A stretch of 64,000 nucleotides of DNA from positions 11,000,936-11,064,935 of the forward strand of contig JANCRA010000025.1 of NCBI GenBank assembly GCA_024362935.1, in the 5' to 3' direction. The position numbers and the translations under genes are program-made. The first letter of the stretch is position 1. The number at the start of each line of letters is the position of its first letter. The stretch comes from Setophaga petechia (taxonomy: Eukaryota > Chordata > Aves > Passeriformes > Parulidae). The notes under the pieces are model-generated. The model had not been told where the DNA came from, did not search any database, and worked only from the letters and a program-made list of their open reading frames with translations. Shown piece by piece: positions 11,297 to 23,982 of this stretch.

Positions 11297-14014
11297 GACC
11301 CAGTAAAACTCTAATTACAACACAAAGTGAAAAAGTGAACTTTTTTTCTTATCAAGGGCAATGCCATAGGCTAGTGTTCAGACTGGAGACAGAATCAGGA
11401 AGAAAGCCTCAAAGCCAGGTGTCACACAACTGCATTTCACAGTGTTGTGGCAGCAGAGGAGCCTTCTGGGGTAATATTAATGTAGCACTGCTGAAAATGG
11501 AAAACCACATTCCCTTCTCCTATCCTTTCTTTCAGGCACAGGCTCCACAATTTACCCTCTTTGGGCTTTAGTATTCGTGGCATTTTTCGACCCCCCCAAA
11601 AGACTGGCTACTTGTCTGTAGGTCAGGGACTTGCACTGCCTCAGCTGGGAGCCAGGGAACACCAGAGCAGGGACAAGGGTGAGGAGAGGACACTGGGAGA
11701 GGGCAGAAAGAAGATCTTCCCCCTTGCAGCTCTAAGGTGTTACATCAGTTCACCTGTTTGTTTAACCATACCTTGGAAGAAGGTGGTAAAGGCCATATCC
11801 TCTTTCTCCAGATATTAAAAAACAGATCAAAGAGTGGTTGAAATCCCTGGTGGGTTGTTTGGTTTCCCATTGCACCAGTATTAGTTTTATTCCTCTTATC
11901 TTTCCCCCATCTTCAAACCCCTTGATTGGATCAATGTCCCTCTTCACAAGCACGCACTGTCCTTGCCTGCTCTCTTTGTATCCTTCAAGAGAAGATAAAA
12001 AGGATAGTCCTTCAAGCCCTGTTTCTTTTGCAAACTTTGTTTTTCCCATTGGCCAACTCTTCATTGACTACTTCTAATGTAATTATACTAAATTCCTGCT
12101 CCTGTTTACCTGACTATTCAGTTCTTTGGGGCTAAATCTTACCATTTCTCTAAATTCTGTAAAGTACTGTTTGCCTGTACATAGCTAAAGATCCTAAGAC
12201 AAATATTTTAGTAACTTTGATTTGCTCTTAGAGGAAAGACTCAAGTCAGTCATTACCCCACTATCAATCCCATGAACTATATGCAGAAAAATATTATTAC
12301 CCAAATAAAGGTAAACTAGACATTAAAAAATTAGAGTGGAATGCTGGTATCAAAATGTACTTAATCCAGACCCAGTGAATCTCTGATTAAAAATAAAATA
12401 TAATGATGATTTTTTTCTCCTAAACTCTGTAAATCCTTGGAGAGTCCAAGTGGAACAACCAACCATTTTTTGCTGTTTTTTCTGTCTCTAATTCTTATGT
12501 TGGTTTTTCACTCCAGAAATAAAAGCTTTACAGCTGGTATGTATATTACACTAATGATGCTTTGATTTAGAAATACAGCTAACAGATGTTAAATTAATCT
12601 AGTCAGATTTGAGTTACCTTTGAGACCTGGCTACAGTGTTTGCTTCTGGAAGGCATGCACATTTTATTTGTACCCATGGCTCATGAAAGTCAGGCTGTCT
12701 TTGGATAAATGATGATTTCACGTTTTTCTCAGTTATCCACTCATGTCCATAAATTTGAAAGATGTGTATTGTGCTATTGGAGAATGTATTTTGAAGCCAG
12801 TTTTAGATTTGGTTGCTAATCTGGCAGCCCTGCTTTTCTCTTCTGTAAACAGTGATAAATAGTTTCCAGTGGGCCTGAATCCAGCAAGGCTCTTCACTAA
12901 ATAGCCTCTAGGTAGAGTTACTTCAGAGGGAAGGGACAAACCCTACATTAAAAGAAAAGGTTGATAATACAAATGTATGAAAATACCTAATGCTTCCTGC
13001 AATATGTGCAGTTTTCTGAATTTGCAGAGCTGATCTGCCTTCATCTGCTGCAGCAGAACAGCAGGTTGTACCCAGTGCAGCCTGTACTTGACACAAGGTT
13101 CCTGATAAGCTCCTGGATATCAAAAAGATTATTGAACGAATATGTTTGATACAGTAGGTTACTGTTTGATATTGTTTTTCCATTCCTAATCACAAGTCAT
13201 GATAGCACTAGTAGAAATTAGGCTATTCAATTCTAAGGCTTTGCTGCTCCAAGAGAACAAAACTGTACTTTAAAAAAATATTCATGTGCCTCAGGAAAAA
13301 AGCCCACCTTTATTCCCTGGATTAATCACTTGGAGCAATGTGCTAAGTATACTGAGCTGTTCTTTTTGTGGAACACGAGGATCAAGCCTTTGTTCTTGGC
13401 AGCCACATCCTTCATGCCCTGCATACTGGAACCCACCGCTGTTATTTTTCGTTCCTCACAGAGAGCAGAGAGCTCTGCAGCAAAAAAAGGGGCAGCTCCT
13501 CCCACAGTGGTTCGTGCTACAGCAGCAGCAAGCTGCCAGGGAGAGCCTGAGGACACACAGGTCACAATAAAGGTCACAATGAAAGCCTGATGTGGCAGCT
13601 CTGTTCTGTAAATGCCACGCTGGACTTGGCACCTTCCTCAATTTTTAAGGGTGGTATTCAGATTGAGGCTCAGGAGTGGGAAGCTGCTATTAAAAAAAGG
13701 AAAATAGTGGACTGCTGAGATGTACCAAACGCAGAGACATTGAGGAGGAAAGAAACAGAGGCCTTCAAATTGTACTGTATGGACAGTGAAGAGCTCTGAG
13801 AGGAGCTGGGAGGCAGGATGGCTACTGATGTTTCCACCCTTTTGTCTCTATCAGTACCCTGCACTCTGTCTACCCCACACCTCGTGAGCACATTTTTACT
13901 ATTTTTGGGGGTGCTGTGAGAGAATAATGTGGTTATTTTTGCCTTGCCAGATTCACTGGTGTACAAGAGAGACACAGCCAGAAAGTTGTTTTATAAAACT
14001 CTAACAAACAGCAA

Positions 14015-14058
14015 AATCGCATTCTTGCTTCACTACAATCGCATTCTTGTATCACTAC
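14015..14058. repeat. 22-bp tandem duplication
   Basis: Two adjacent 22-bp copies begin AATCGCATTCTTG and end CACTAC; they differ at only two positions (GCTT versus GTAT). The near identity suggests a recent duplication. Confidence 0.85.
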
Positions 14059-17000
14059 AAAAAGTATAAGTGGCCAACACAGCAAGACTGCAGCTGATAG
14101 GAGGCCAGTTCTCCTGCACTCCACATGTACCAGTCACTTTATCCCTTTGTCAGGAGTAGATGGATGCACATATTCCTTGTATATATTCACCTTTGACTGA
14201 TGTGTCTCCAAACACCTGGGCCAGAACTTACAGAGAGATGGAGGCAGCAGCAGAGAACACCTTGCTGCATGTTAACTCTTCCAGCATTAAATGGATTTTA
14301 AAAGCACTGCTTTTCAGAAAAGAAAGGACTCATAACCACCTGCAGTGGCTTAGCTTTACAAAGTGCAGTCATTCAGTGTTAACAAAGTTATTCTTCCTAT
14401 CTGTCAGCAGGCACAGAAACCTCACAGGGCTGCACCCAGAACTGTGCAGGTCCTGTAGAATCATCAGATTTGGTAAGAATTCAGCCCTGCAGAAAACAGC
14501 TGCAACTGTCAGTGCAGAACTTTTACCCTCAAATTAATGAAAGTTTGATATAACAGGTGATCTTTTAGATCAACCTTTTAACACTCAAGGTACATACACG
14601 ACTTCTCTGCAAAATGAGGATGAATGCCTACTTATTGAATTTATTTTCACATCTGCTTGATAGAAGCATTCCTCTCTCATTTAAAAACATTTCTCCTTGC
14701 AATTGTCTTATGGCATTACAAGAACACAAATAGGTAATTTCCTAGAAACTATTTTAAAAAAATCCTTATAAAACTTTCTATCTACAAATAACAAAGAATA
14801 TCCCCCTGAAAATTACTTAAGCCTAAAAATTAAATATTTGCTGTTTAAATTTCTCTCTGGTTGAAAAGAAAAGCTGTAGTCCCTCTTCTGAGCAAAGCAC
14901 AAGGCACAGCAGGATCTGAGCAATGCAGTCATCAAAGCCACGAAACAAAACCTAAATGCAGTTTCAGCAAACCATACAGTAGCAGTTTCAAGTACTCTGG
15001 GAGTAGTTTCATATTACCAGCAGCTGGTTTAAAATAGTAACAAGGCCATTGTGCCATCCTCTAAAATAATGTTTCTATCACAACAAAAATATTTGCATGC
15101 AGTAAATGGACATTGAGTAACTGTGGACTTCTGTACCAGTGATTGCACTGTGTAAAAACAAGGTGGAGAGAATAGAAAACACCTGACACAAAACTACTTG
15201 TTCCCTTTCCATATTGCTGTGTAGAACAGCAGCCACTCACCCTTGGAACAAAGATAAAAAGATTTTTTCTACCAAAAAACCCCAGAGCCTACCCTCCCAA
15301 ACCTAAATAAACATAGTTTTTCCTTATTCCTAATGTGTATGACTGGTACTTCAAGGTTTTTACTCTTAGATTATTTCATTTTTCCAGTTGTTGATAAAGT
15401 TAAATCTCTCCAAAAATTTGGGATTGATGTGCTTTGAGTTTTTCAATGATGACATTTTACACCATCTCTCACCCTATCACAGTTCTAAGACATTGCACTG
15501 CAGGTCTCCTGCAATTTAGCATGGAGGGGCAGATTAAACAGCAAATTCAAATTAGTTATTTCAAACGCACTTGGAAAATATTTTGAAAACATAGTGATGC
15601 CAATGAATAAATGACTGTGCTCTGGGACATATTTAATGATTGTTGTTACCATCAGAGAAATCTCTGTAAGAGAATTTGCTGCACTCTGAAAGAGGCAGTG
15701 AAGGAAAGAACAGGCTTTGAAGATCATCTCAGTGTGGTTCACACAAGATGTTCTGTATGTCAGGTGAAATACATTTTAAAGTGAGGTTGGATACTCTCCA
15801 GGTTTTTCTGTGGAGATGTCTCAAGAGAAAAGCTTACAAAACTAGAAGTTTCAAGTGCTAGAATGGCAGTGATGTTTGGGGCTGATCAGGGCTGCATCCA
15901 CATAGCCTAGAGCTCTTTCTTTGCTACTGAATGGTTTCTGACAGAAGACTGACCCCAACTCTTTTATTGAACAAAGGAAGGATAGCAGATGATTTTTTAT
16001 CTCTTCTACAGAAAGCAAAATCCTTGCTTTTGCTTGGATCTGTGGAACAGGGGCATGTCATGGGAACACCTTTGTGAAAGAGAAGGATAAAGGGGAAGTT
16101 TCCTTCCTCGTGCTGGGCTGGCTTTGGGCCTTTCAGAAGCACCACGAATGAGCTGGAGTTTCTGGAGCTGTGTTATCAGGAGACTGCACTGCTGCTTGCT
16201 AAATCCCCTTGCACATGCCTTTGGCCTGTGGATCTATCCCCATAAATTCATTTAATACATCCCCCTATGGAGATGTAGAATTGGGAGGCAATAGCTTAAG
16301 TGGGGTTCTCTGAGGTCACCACTGTGTACTGGCTTAGTTAATTTAAATATCATCTCATTTTAAACAGTTAAATAATTACTTTCTCTTAGGCTCTTGTGTC
16401 TTAGGCTCTCGTCAGAAAATCATCATGATCCTCCATAAAATACATAAACATTGATGAAATGAGCCTACATTTGGACCTGGAATCATTGCTCTACTTGTGT
16501 TAGCTTCTATGACTATTCACTGCATTCACTGGGAAGGACTCAATCCAATAAAATTTTACATTTGTATTTTTGCACAAGGCAGTAATATTAACTATGTAGT
16601 TACTAAAGAGCTTGAGAGCAAGTTGGAAAAATTAATACAACTACTCCTAGCCATACACACATTGCATGTGTGCCAGGAAACAAGCAAAATCTGATTTCCC
16701 AAGCATTTTGTGTGATGGGAACTTCAGCTGGCCACGTCCTCTCCCCCAGCTCCTCTAGCCTCACGTCCCCAGCTCATGCTGCCTGTCCAGCTGGCACTCA
16801 CTTCTGCAGACCAAAAAATTGGTCTGGCAAACACTAATTGTGTGAGAAGAATAATCATTACTGGTAAAAATCACAGCAGAACCTGCCCTATACCATTCCA
16901 AACCTACATGTACTGTACCTAATCATTATTTTCATCACCATTACTGATCGTTTCTCCATTGGTTTTGGTGCAGCACCTGAACCAATGAATGTTTTCTTTG

Positions 17001-20000
17001 CCTTTATTGGGAAATCCCATCTTTGTACTGCAGATTTCTCACATGAAATCGTAACTAGATTTTAAATGTTTGGATTTGTGAAGAGCACATAACCGTGGTG
17101 CAAATTCACAGCTCCTCCTTGCTCTGATTTCTAACCTGTCTTCAGGCAGGCTCGTTTCTAACCAAGCAGCACGAGAGGAGATTGATGGCAGTGAGGAGAG
17201 CGATAAACACCTGACCTCTAGTGGCAGCTCTCCGGGCTCGGTGGGAAAGGAGAGAGCTGGAAATGTGAGGGAAAAAGGGATTATGGAGTAAACTGGAACT
17301 ATGAAGTACAGCCTGAACTTCCATTAGTTGCGTTGTCAGTTTTTGTTTAATTATCTTTTCTACTGAAATCTCAGTTCAGAATCCAGGGCATTTCTCTTTC
17401 TGAAACTTTTCTTCATGTTTATCACTATGTTTAAGAAGTGTGTGCACAGTCTTCCAGAAGAATTACAGCAATATCCTAACAGGTTTTGTATCTTCATATA
17501 GAAAGCTTTTGGTAAGTTTGTCACTTTGGTTGTTCCCCCCGCCCTGCACACACAATTATTCAAGAAGCCCATTTGTGTCCTCATTAGACTTCATTCCTGC
17601 TCCTCACTGACACAGAACATTTCCCCAGTGAAAATACACATTTCACTATCAGCATTCTGGACATCAAAGCTTTTCTTCCCATTGGGCTAAAAATATAGCA
17701 GCTATTCCATAAACAAAGGTCAAAACCTTGCTAATCAACTGGTTAACCCAAATATTAAATCCCCTCATGGAGAAAAAACAGTCTTGTTTTTAACCCCTCT
17801 AGGATTAAATTTCAAAGTGCTGGCTTACACAAAAGTTCTCCTAAGCAAAAAACCATTGTCTGGAAGCTGTGGTTAAACCTACTTTTCATTGCAGCTGTGT
17901 GAGGCCTTCAGACCACCAATACAGTCTGTTAATGTGACAGTGGCAAAGCTGCAGGAGGACTGGAGCAATGGCATCATTATTTTCCAGTTGGAGTTAGAGT
18001 AACTCACTCTTATTTCCTGAAGCCATGGTGAAAATGAATCTTTATACAACTCAAAGAATTCTGTGCATTAGAAACAAGTCAATATGGCCATATGAAGAGA
18101 TGATTTCAGAAAAAATAACCAAACAAAAACAAGCTGTGCAAATACTTTAGCCCATTTAAGTGATCACATTAATTGGGGCACAGTGGGGTAAATTGGGAGT
18201 TTCCTTATGGCCGACAAGTCCTGACTTGAGAAGGGCATAGAAACAGGGCTATGCTGTTTAATTTTAATGTTTCTCATAAAAAACCATTAAATTATCATAG
18301 TTATGTGCAAAAATCTTACTATGTTTGAGCCATTTATATGTTTTCTATTTAATAAAATAAATTTTGCAATATTTTTCATCTCTGAAAACCTGATTTTTCT
18401 GCCCTCTGTTGAGACTAGTTCAAAATCTCCTTCCTTATCTTCAAGGTGCTCTGGCACAAGCCCAAGATACCCAATGGCTTGTCCTGCACAAGATGTCAAT
18501 GTGAATTAAAAAAAAAAAGATGTGAATTTAAAGTGAGTATAACTCAAGCATACATAATTTCTCTATGGACACTCATTTAGGAGTCAGCTGGCCATAATTA
18601 CCTTAACTTAATTCACGCTCAAAATGAATTAAACTGAAGTGAACGAATGGTTTATCAACATGGGAGAGACACTGTACAATGAGCTCGGTGTAAATTCACA
18701 ATTCATCAGCTGCTGTGCTCTGACTTCCCCTGTGGAAATGCAATGTGCCCTCAAGGTGCCTTTGTATGAGGTAACTTAATTTTTTTAGGGGGAAAAAAAG
18801 ACTATATATGGAAGTGTGGGCTGATTGATGGCAGGTGCAGAAGTGATTGGATTTCAATGGTACTAGGCTGGAGGAAAGGTCAGCATACATCATCTGTGCA
18901 GTTGAAGTTTCTCTGCCATTTTGGGACCACAATGGGACCTCCTATGCTATGGGGTCTGTTTTGAACTGCAGAAAGCCTAACAACATTTTTGATGTTTCTG
19001 TAGCAGGGGAACAGCCAATTAGTGCCAAGTATCTGGTGAACCATCTACTCATATTTTTATTCACTATTCAGAAAATCACCATGGAGGAGTGCAGAGAAGC
19101 CCTGGCCATTTCTGAATGAAAAACAGCCAAAAGCAGCTACATACTAAAATGTACACTGTTACCCAGCTTGGTTTAACTTTACTGAGTATCTCGGTATTAA
19201 TTTCCCCCTAAAAGACTTCCCACCTTTCTTTATTCATTAGATTTAACAGCATTTTCTGTTAGCATTAGCAAAGCAGTAAGAAATATGGAGAAACAGCCCT
19301 ACTTGCAGTACCCCTTTAAGTAACCAGCATGGTCAGGCAGCCTGTGACATTATTATCCAGTTAGGAAAACATCCCTGGCCCCATTCATTCAGCCGTTCCT
19401 GCTCATTTTTCCAGGCACAGAACGTTTGTGCCCTAGCAGGCCTTGTCAGATTTGGAGCCCTTCCAGTACCTGATGAGCATATTAACAGTGCTCCCATTCA
19501 TGGCCCAGAGCCTGCCAGTTCCATCTAATTTTAGGGAAGTTGCTATTTATAGTTGGATGGCTGTGCTGGCTCTGGTGAGAGCCTCGCTGCTGCTGGGTGT
19601 GGGGGGGAATTTTATTTTTTTGTGCTGTTTTAGTTGGCACAGGGAAAGTTCATGGTTGTAATTTACCCCAGTCCAAAATACTCTGCCATCCTCCCCAGGG
19701 AGCAGCGATGCCCTGCCTGAGGATTTACACCAGGAACACTGTGGCACTGTTGGCTGCCTGGTTCTCATCCAGTTCTCTGTGCTGTGTCCAGGCACAGGTG
19801 ACCCAGAAGTCAGACAACAGCACGGAATCACAACCTTTGCTAAATTACTACATGCAGAATGGTCCAAAGGATGGGGGAGAGGGGGAGAATGTGGGCACAA
19901 ATCTCCCTGTGTTGTAACTCTTGTAGTACAGGTGAATTCCTTTTGTTTAGTTCCAAAAAGTACATTAATAGCAGTAGTAACAATACCTGCCTCTGCAGCA

Positions 20001-22677
20001 CAGGATTTTGTCTGAATTTATTCACTAACTTTGCAGGTAGTGTTAAATGCCAAGGAAAGTTACAGGGAAGAGATCCTCCAATGTAGACTTGCTGGTCAAA
20101 TTTACTAAAATAGGCTGCTACAACTTAGGCATTTCATTAACATACCAAGAACTAACACCAAACTGTGTATATATGTACAGGTGTGTGTGTGTGTATGGAA
20201 AACTGAGAGAGCTGAGAGGAAATCAGCATTACAGTTCATTTTCTCTTGCAGAAAAACAGCCACATAAAATGTGAGAACTCCAAAACTATTTCATTTAGAA
20301 ATGCAGCATTCAAATCATATACAGTCTGGTGCCATAAAGTTGTATAATGACCCTTGGGAAAACATAAATTGACCTCTTCCTGTTCAAAAGATACTTCATT
20401 ATGTGTTTTAGTAATTGCTAATTTGTTCCCAGTTTTATTGGTGTGACAGGATGGTGGTTGAAAAACTAAATTCAACTTTTGTAAATTAAAATTGGGGTTC
20501 AGCTCATGTTAGATTTTCAAAACGAATCATGTCTTTGGTAGAGGAAGACTGGAGTCACAGAGCTTCGGTCAGATTGTAGTGTTTTGGCTTAAAAACACAC
20601 AAAGGTGACAGTGTCTCCCTTGTTTGTCTCTGGTATGGGTAACATCCATTTCCTAGGTTTGTAGGAGGTGCTTGCAGGGGCTGTTTACTCTCTTTCTGAT
20701 GTATCTTGCTGACATAGAATACACATTCTGCTCATCCCTCATTCTAGCTGCTATAGACAGGAAGACTTGGAAGCTGGAACAGATACGGCTGTGAGAGTAA
20801 AAAAATAATCCTTGTACTCATCAATCTTAATTGCATTCTGGTTCCTAGTTAATTTGTGTATCATAACAAGAAAGGAACATTGAACCAGCAGAGATCCTGG
20901 TTCAGCTGAAATTCATATTCAGCCTGGCTGAGATTCTGCTGAGGCAGAGCTGAACTGGAACTGAACCAGAAAAGCAGCTGAAGAAAGAAATAATGGCATA
21001 ATTCTGTGGCTAATGTGGTTCACAGGACAAAAAGTATTATTTTCTCTATTAATTTGCAGCTGACTGCAGCATGTGATAAAGCCCATGCCCCACAGTCCAG
21101 AGGCCATGGGCTGGCAGAGGACTGTCATTTCCCTGGCATTCAGAGCCAGAAATGTGTTTTAGCTGCACAGTAATGTCAGTAAGTGTTCTTCTCCCACCCT
21201 CCTGTCCAGCTGAAAACAGATGTTCCTGGAAAATGAGGGGTTCAGATGTTCCTGCAGATCCAAACTGCAGCTCTGCCCAATGAGAATCACAGGTAAAGCT
21301 GGAACAGAGCTCTGAAAGGGCCCTGGATGAACACACATTTATACTGGTTGGAGCACAAGTCTAAGTCGATGAGGATGAGCCTTGTGTGTTACTGGCAAGG
21401 TAACACTGAGCAATCCTTGCAGCTGCAGGAGTATTTGGGGTTTTTTTAATGGTGTACAAAGAGGTGGTGTGAGTCCAGAGGGGTCTGAGCTTCCTGCCAC
21501 CAGCAGCCCCAAAGCCTGCAGGGTGGGTAGAGCACACACACGTGTGCCACTGAAAGACACAGCAATGATGGCATCTCACCCTCGTCTCAAAACACTGTGT
21601 GGGACCAGGGGACTGCCCACACCACAGGTTTTCCTTTGTGCACTCAGGCCAAAGGGGCATCCCCTCAAAGACAAATTTCCAAATGCTTTGATTCAGCCAC
21701 TTCTGAGAACCTCCTCCATGCACAGCTTTTCACAAAAACACCCACCACAAGTTGAGACTCCTTCTTCCTGCACAGGCTGTCAAATCTCCCTCCTTGCACT
21801 AAATCAGCTTTTCTGGGTTGCCTGTCTTGTGTGGCTTTATGTTGTCAGTTAAGCAAATTAATTATACTGTCCTATTGTTTGTATTTTACATATCGTTGCA
21901 GCCTTCCCAGAAAAAGCTGACCTGTTTCTGCACTTCAACAAATTGTACTTTCTTCCACATGTTCTGACCCATGGGGATATTGTTCTGTTTTTCATTGTTA
22001 TATTCAGGCCCAATGTAGTTTCTGTCCATAAATGCCTCCAGTGAAACCTAAAACATCATCACCTGTTGCTCTGCACTGTATAAGGGAGAGTAAAAAACCT
22101 GCACGTGGTGACCAACCCCAGAAGCTTCTCCTGCCACCACCTGGTGGGCTGGGGCTGGATTTACAAGCACAGAAACTCAATGTCTCCATCCTTCTTCCTG
22201 GGTTTTATCTGGCACTGGTACTCCTATTCATCCCAGCCATTTTGGAGCATTGAAAGGTTAAATTACAGTGACTTTGTGGAATGATTTTAACTTAAATCAG
22301 CCAGTATAAAACTAGTGGCTTTTCATATACCTGTGGTACTTGAAGAGTTAGTGAATTTTCCTTTATGGAGAACATCTGGCTGGTAGCAAGGCAGGGATTA
22401 CAACTTCAGGGAAGGCTTTTGCTTATATGCTGAAATAAGACATTTTCCTCTACAACTAATAATATTTGCCTTTTTTAGCTATTTTGAGGTAAAGCAATTG
22501 CTTCCATCTTTCCTATCCCCACTCCAACTCTTTATGTTTGAGGTGTATTGTAGTTTATTGTTCCCAAAGTAAGAGCAGCAAGATGATTCTTCAGTCTCAA
22601 CTGATGCTGTACTTCTAGAAAATTTAGACTTTTATATTAATGGCCTTCCACCCTTTCCTATGGCAGTAATTTTGGGG

Positions 22678-22709
22678 TCTATAAACACTGACATCTATAA
22701 ACACTGAGA
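22678..22709. repeat. 16-bp tandem duplication
   Basis: TCTATAAACACTGACA is followed directly by TCTATAAACACTGAGA, one mismatch in 16 bp. Confidence 0.85.
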
Positions 22710-23930
22710 TCTGGATCCAAAGTAAAAGAAAACTTGAAATTTTGGATGGATCCTGTCAAGGAATCTTGACAGCTTTTAATTTCCTTTTGCAAGTTCCTTG
22801 CTGCTGCAGTTTCTTTCTGTTGGTATGAGCCAGAGCAGTTGAGGTTTTTTGTACTTCCTTCCTGCTTAGGACATTCCTGATCAGCAGCAGCCAGCTGGCC
22901 AGTGCCTTTACCTATCCATCTCATATTTCTGAACATTACATCTGGGCTTACTAATTTACCCAGACACTGTAGCTGCCCCAGAGATTTTATCTCCTCGAGT
23001 CTCTATAACCTGTAATTAGTTCTAGGGAAGCCAAATGATGTTAATTTTTATAGTTTTAGACAGCATCCAGCTCTTAATTAAGACTATTTTGGTCTTTTTC
23101 ATTTTTGTGTGACTATAAGAGTTCAGTTTCTCTAGCTGCAGCAGTTAATCAGCTTTTAAAATCTTGCCTGTTATTTCCACTGGGGAGACTGACAAAGATA
23201 CCACCTGTACTTTCCTTTTTTAGACAAGGAGAACATCAGTTCTGTAACATTTTTCCCCAAGAAGACCTGTTATGGATTTTTACCATGAGCATCTCACTGT
23301 GCCTTCTAAGATTCCATGCTGTGTAATTATTTTTGACTAAGCCCTTAAAGGGTTAAAATTAAACCTGAAAGGACAAAACTAAACCAAGCAGCTAAAACTG
23401 CATACATCAAAGCCAATACAAACAAACCTCCACTGGGGACTGAAGGAAGAAGTCTTGTAACTCAGATTTTGGGGGGAAAGGAGCACAAAGTCGAAACAGA
23501 ACTATTTAGAAGTGTTGAAAGGGAAAGTAACTTCTATCAAAGAGCATTTTTATATTAAGCCAGTAACACTTGCTGCAAAAGAATTGAAACTTTGTATAAA
23601 GGCACTATTGTACATGGAAAACTTGTTAAATAAGTAGGAAGGGAGGAAGGAAGATGCTAAGGCAGAATCACACTGAGGGTTTGTAAGTCACAGCTGCTAT
23701 TTCAATGCTGCTCTTTATAATTTATACTGCTTCTTTAGGGACTTCATGAAACAGAATTGTCTCATATTTTAGATGCCTCAATTTCTACCTTTTGCCAGGG
23801 GAACTTCACGTGCATCTCCCAGATTCTCAGACAAGTCTGGCAGCTGAAGCTCTACCCCAGATTCCCAAAGTCTGGATGCTGAAGTGTTTGTCTTGTAGTT
23901 GGGATGCATCTGTAGATATAACACTTCTAC

Positions 23931-23982
23931 ATCCATCCATCCATCCATCCATCCATCCATCCATCCATCCATCCATCCATCC
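23931..23982. repeat. (ATCC)13 microsatellite
   Basis: Thirteen uninterrupted ATCC units. The open frames through it, with Ser-Ile-His-Pro or Trp-Met-Asp-Gly repeats, are artefacts of the tetranucleotide. It is likely polymorphic in length. Confidence 0.95.

Larger units (their letters stand above)
11297..23930. other. Intergenic DNA, no gene recognised
   Basis: A long stretch of AT-rich non-coding sequence. It includes two short tandem duplications listed separately (14015-14058 and 22678-22709) and a very short GT run near 20180. No open frame exceeds about 156 codons and none resembles a known family. I saw no CR1 or LTR sequence here, though very old copies could be missed by eye. Confidence 0.35.
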
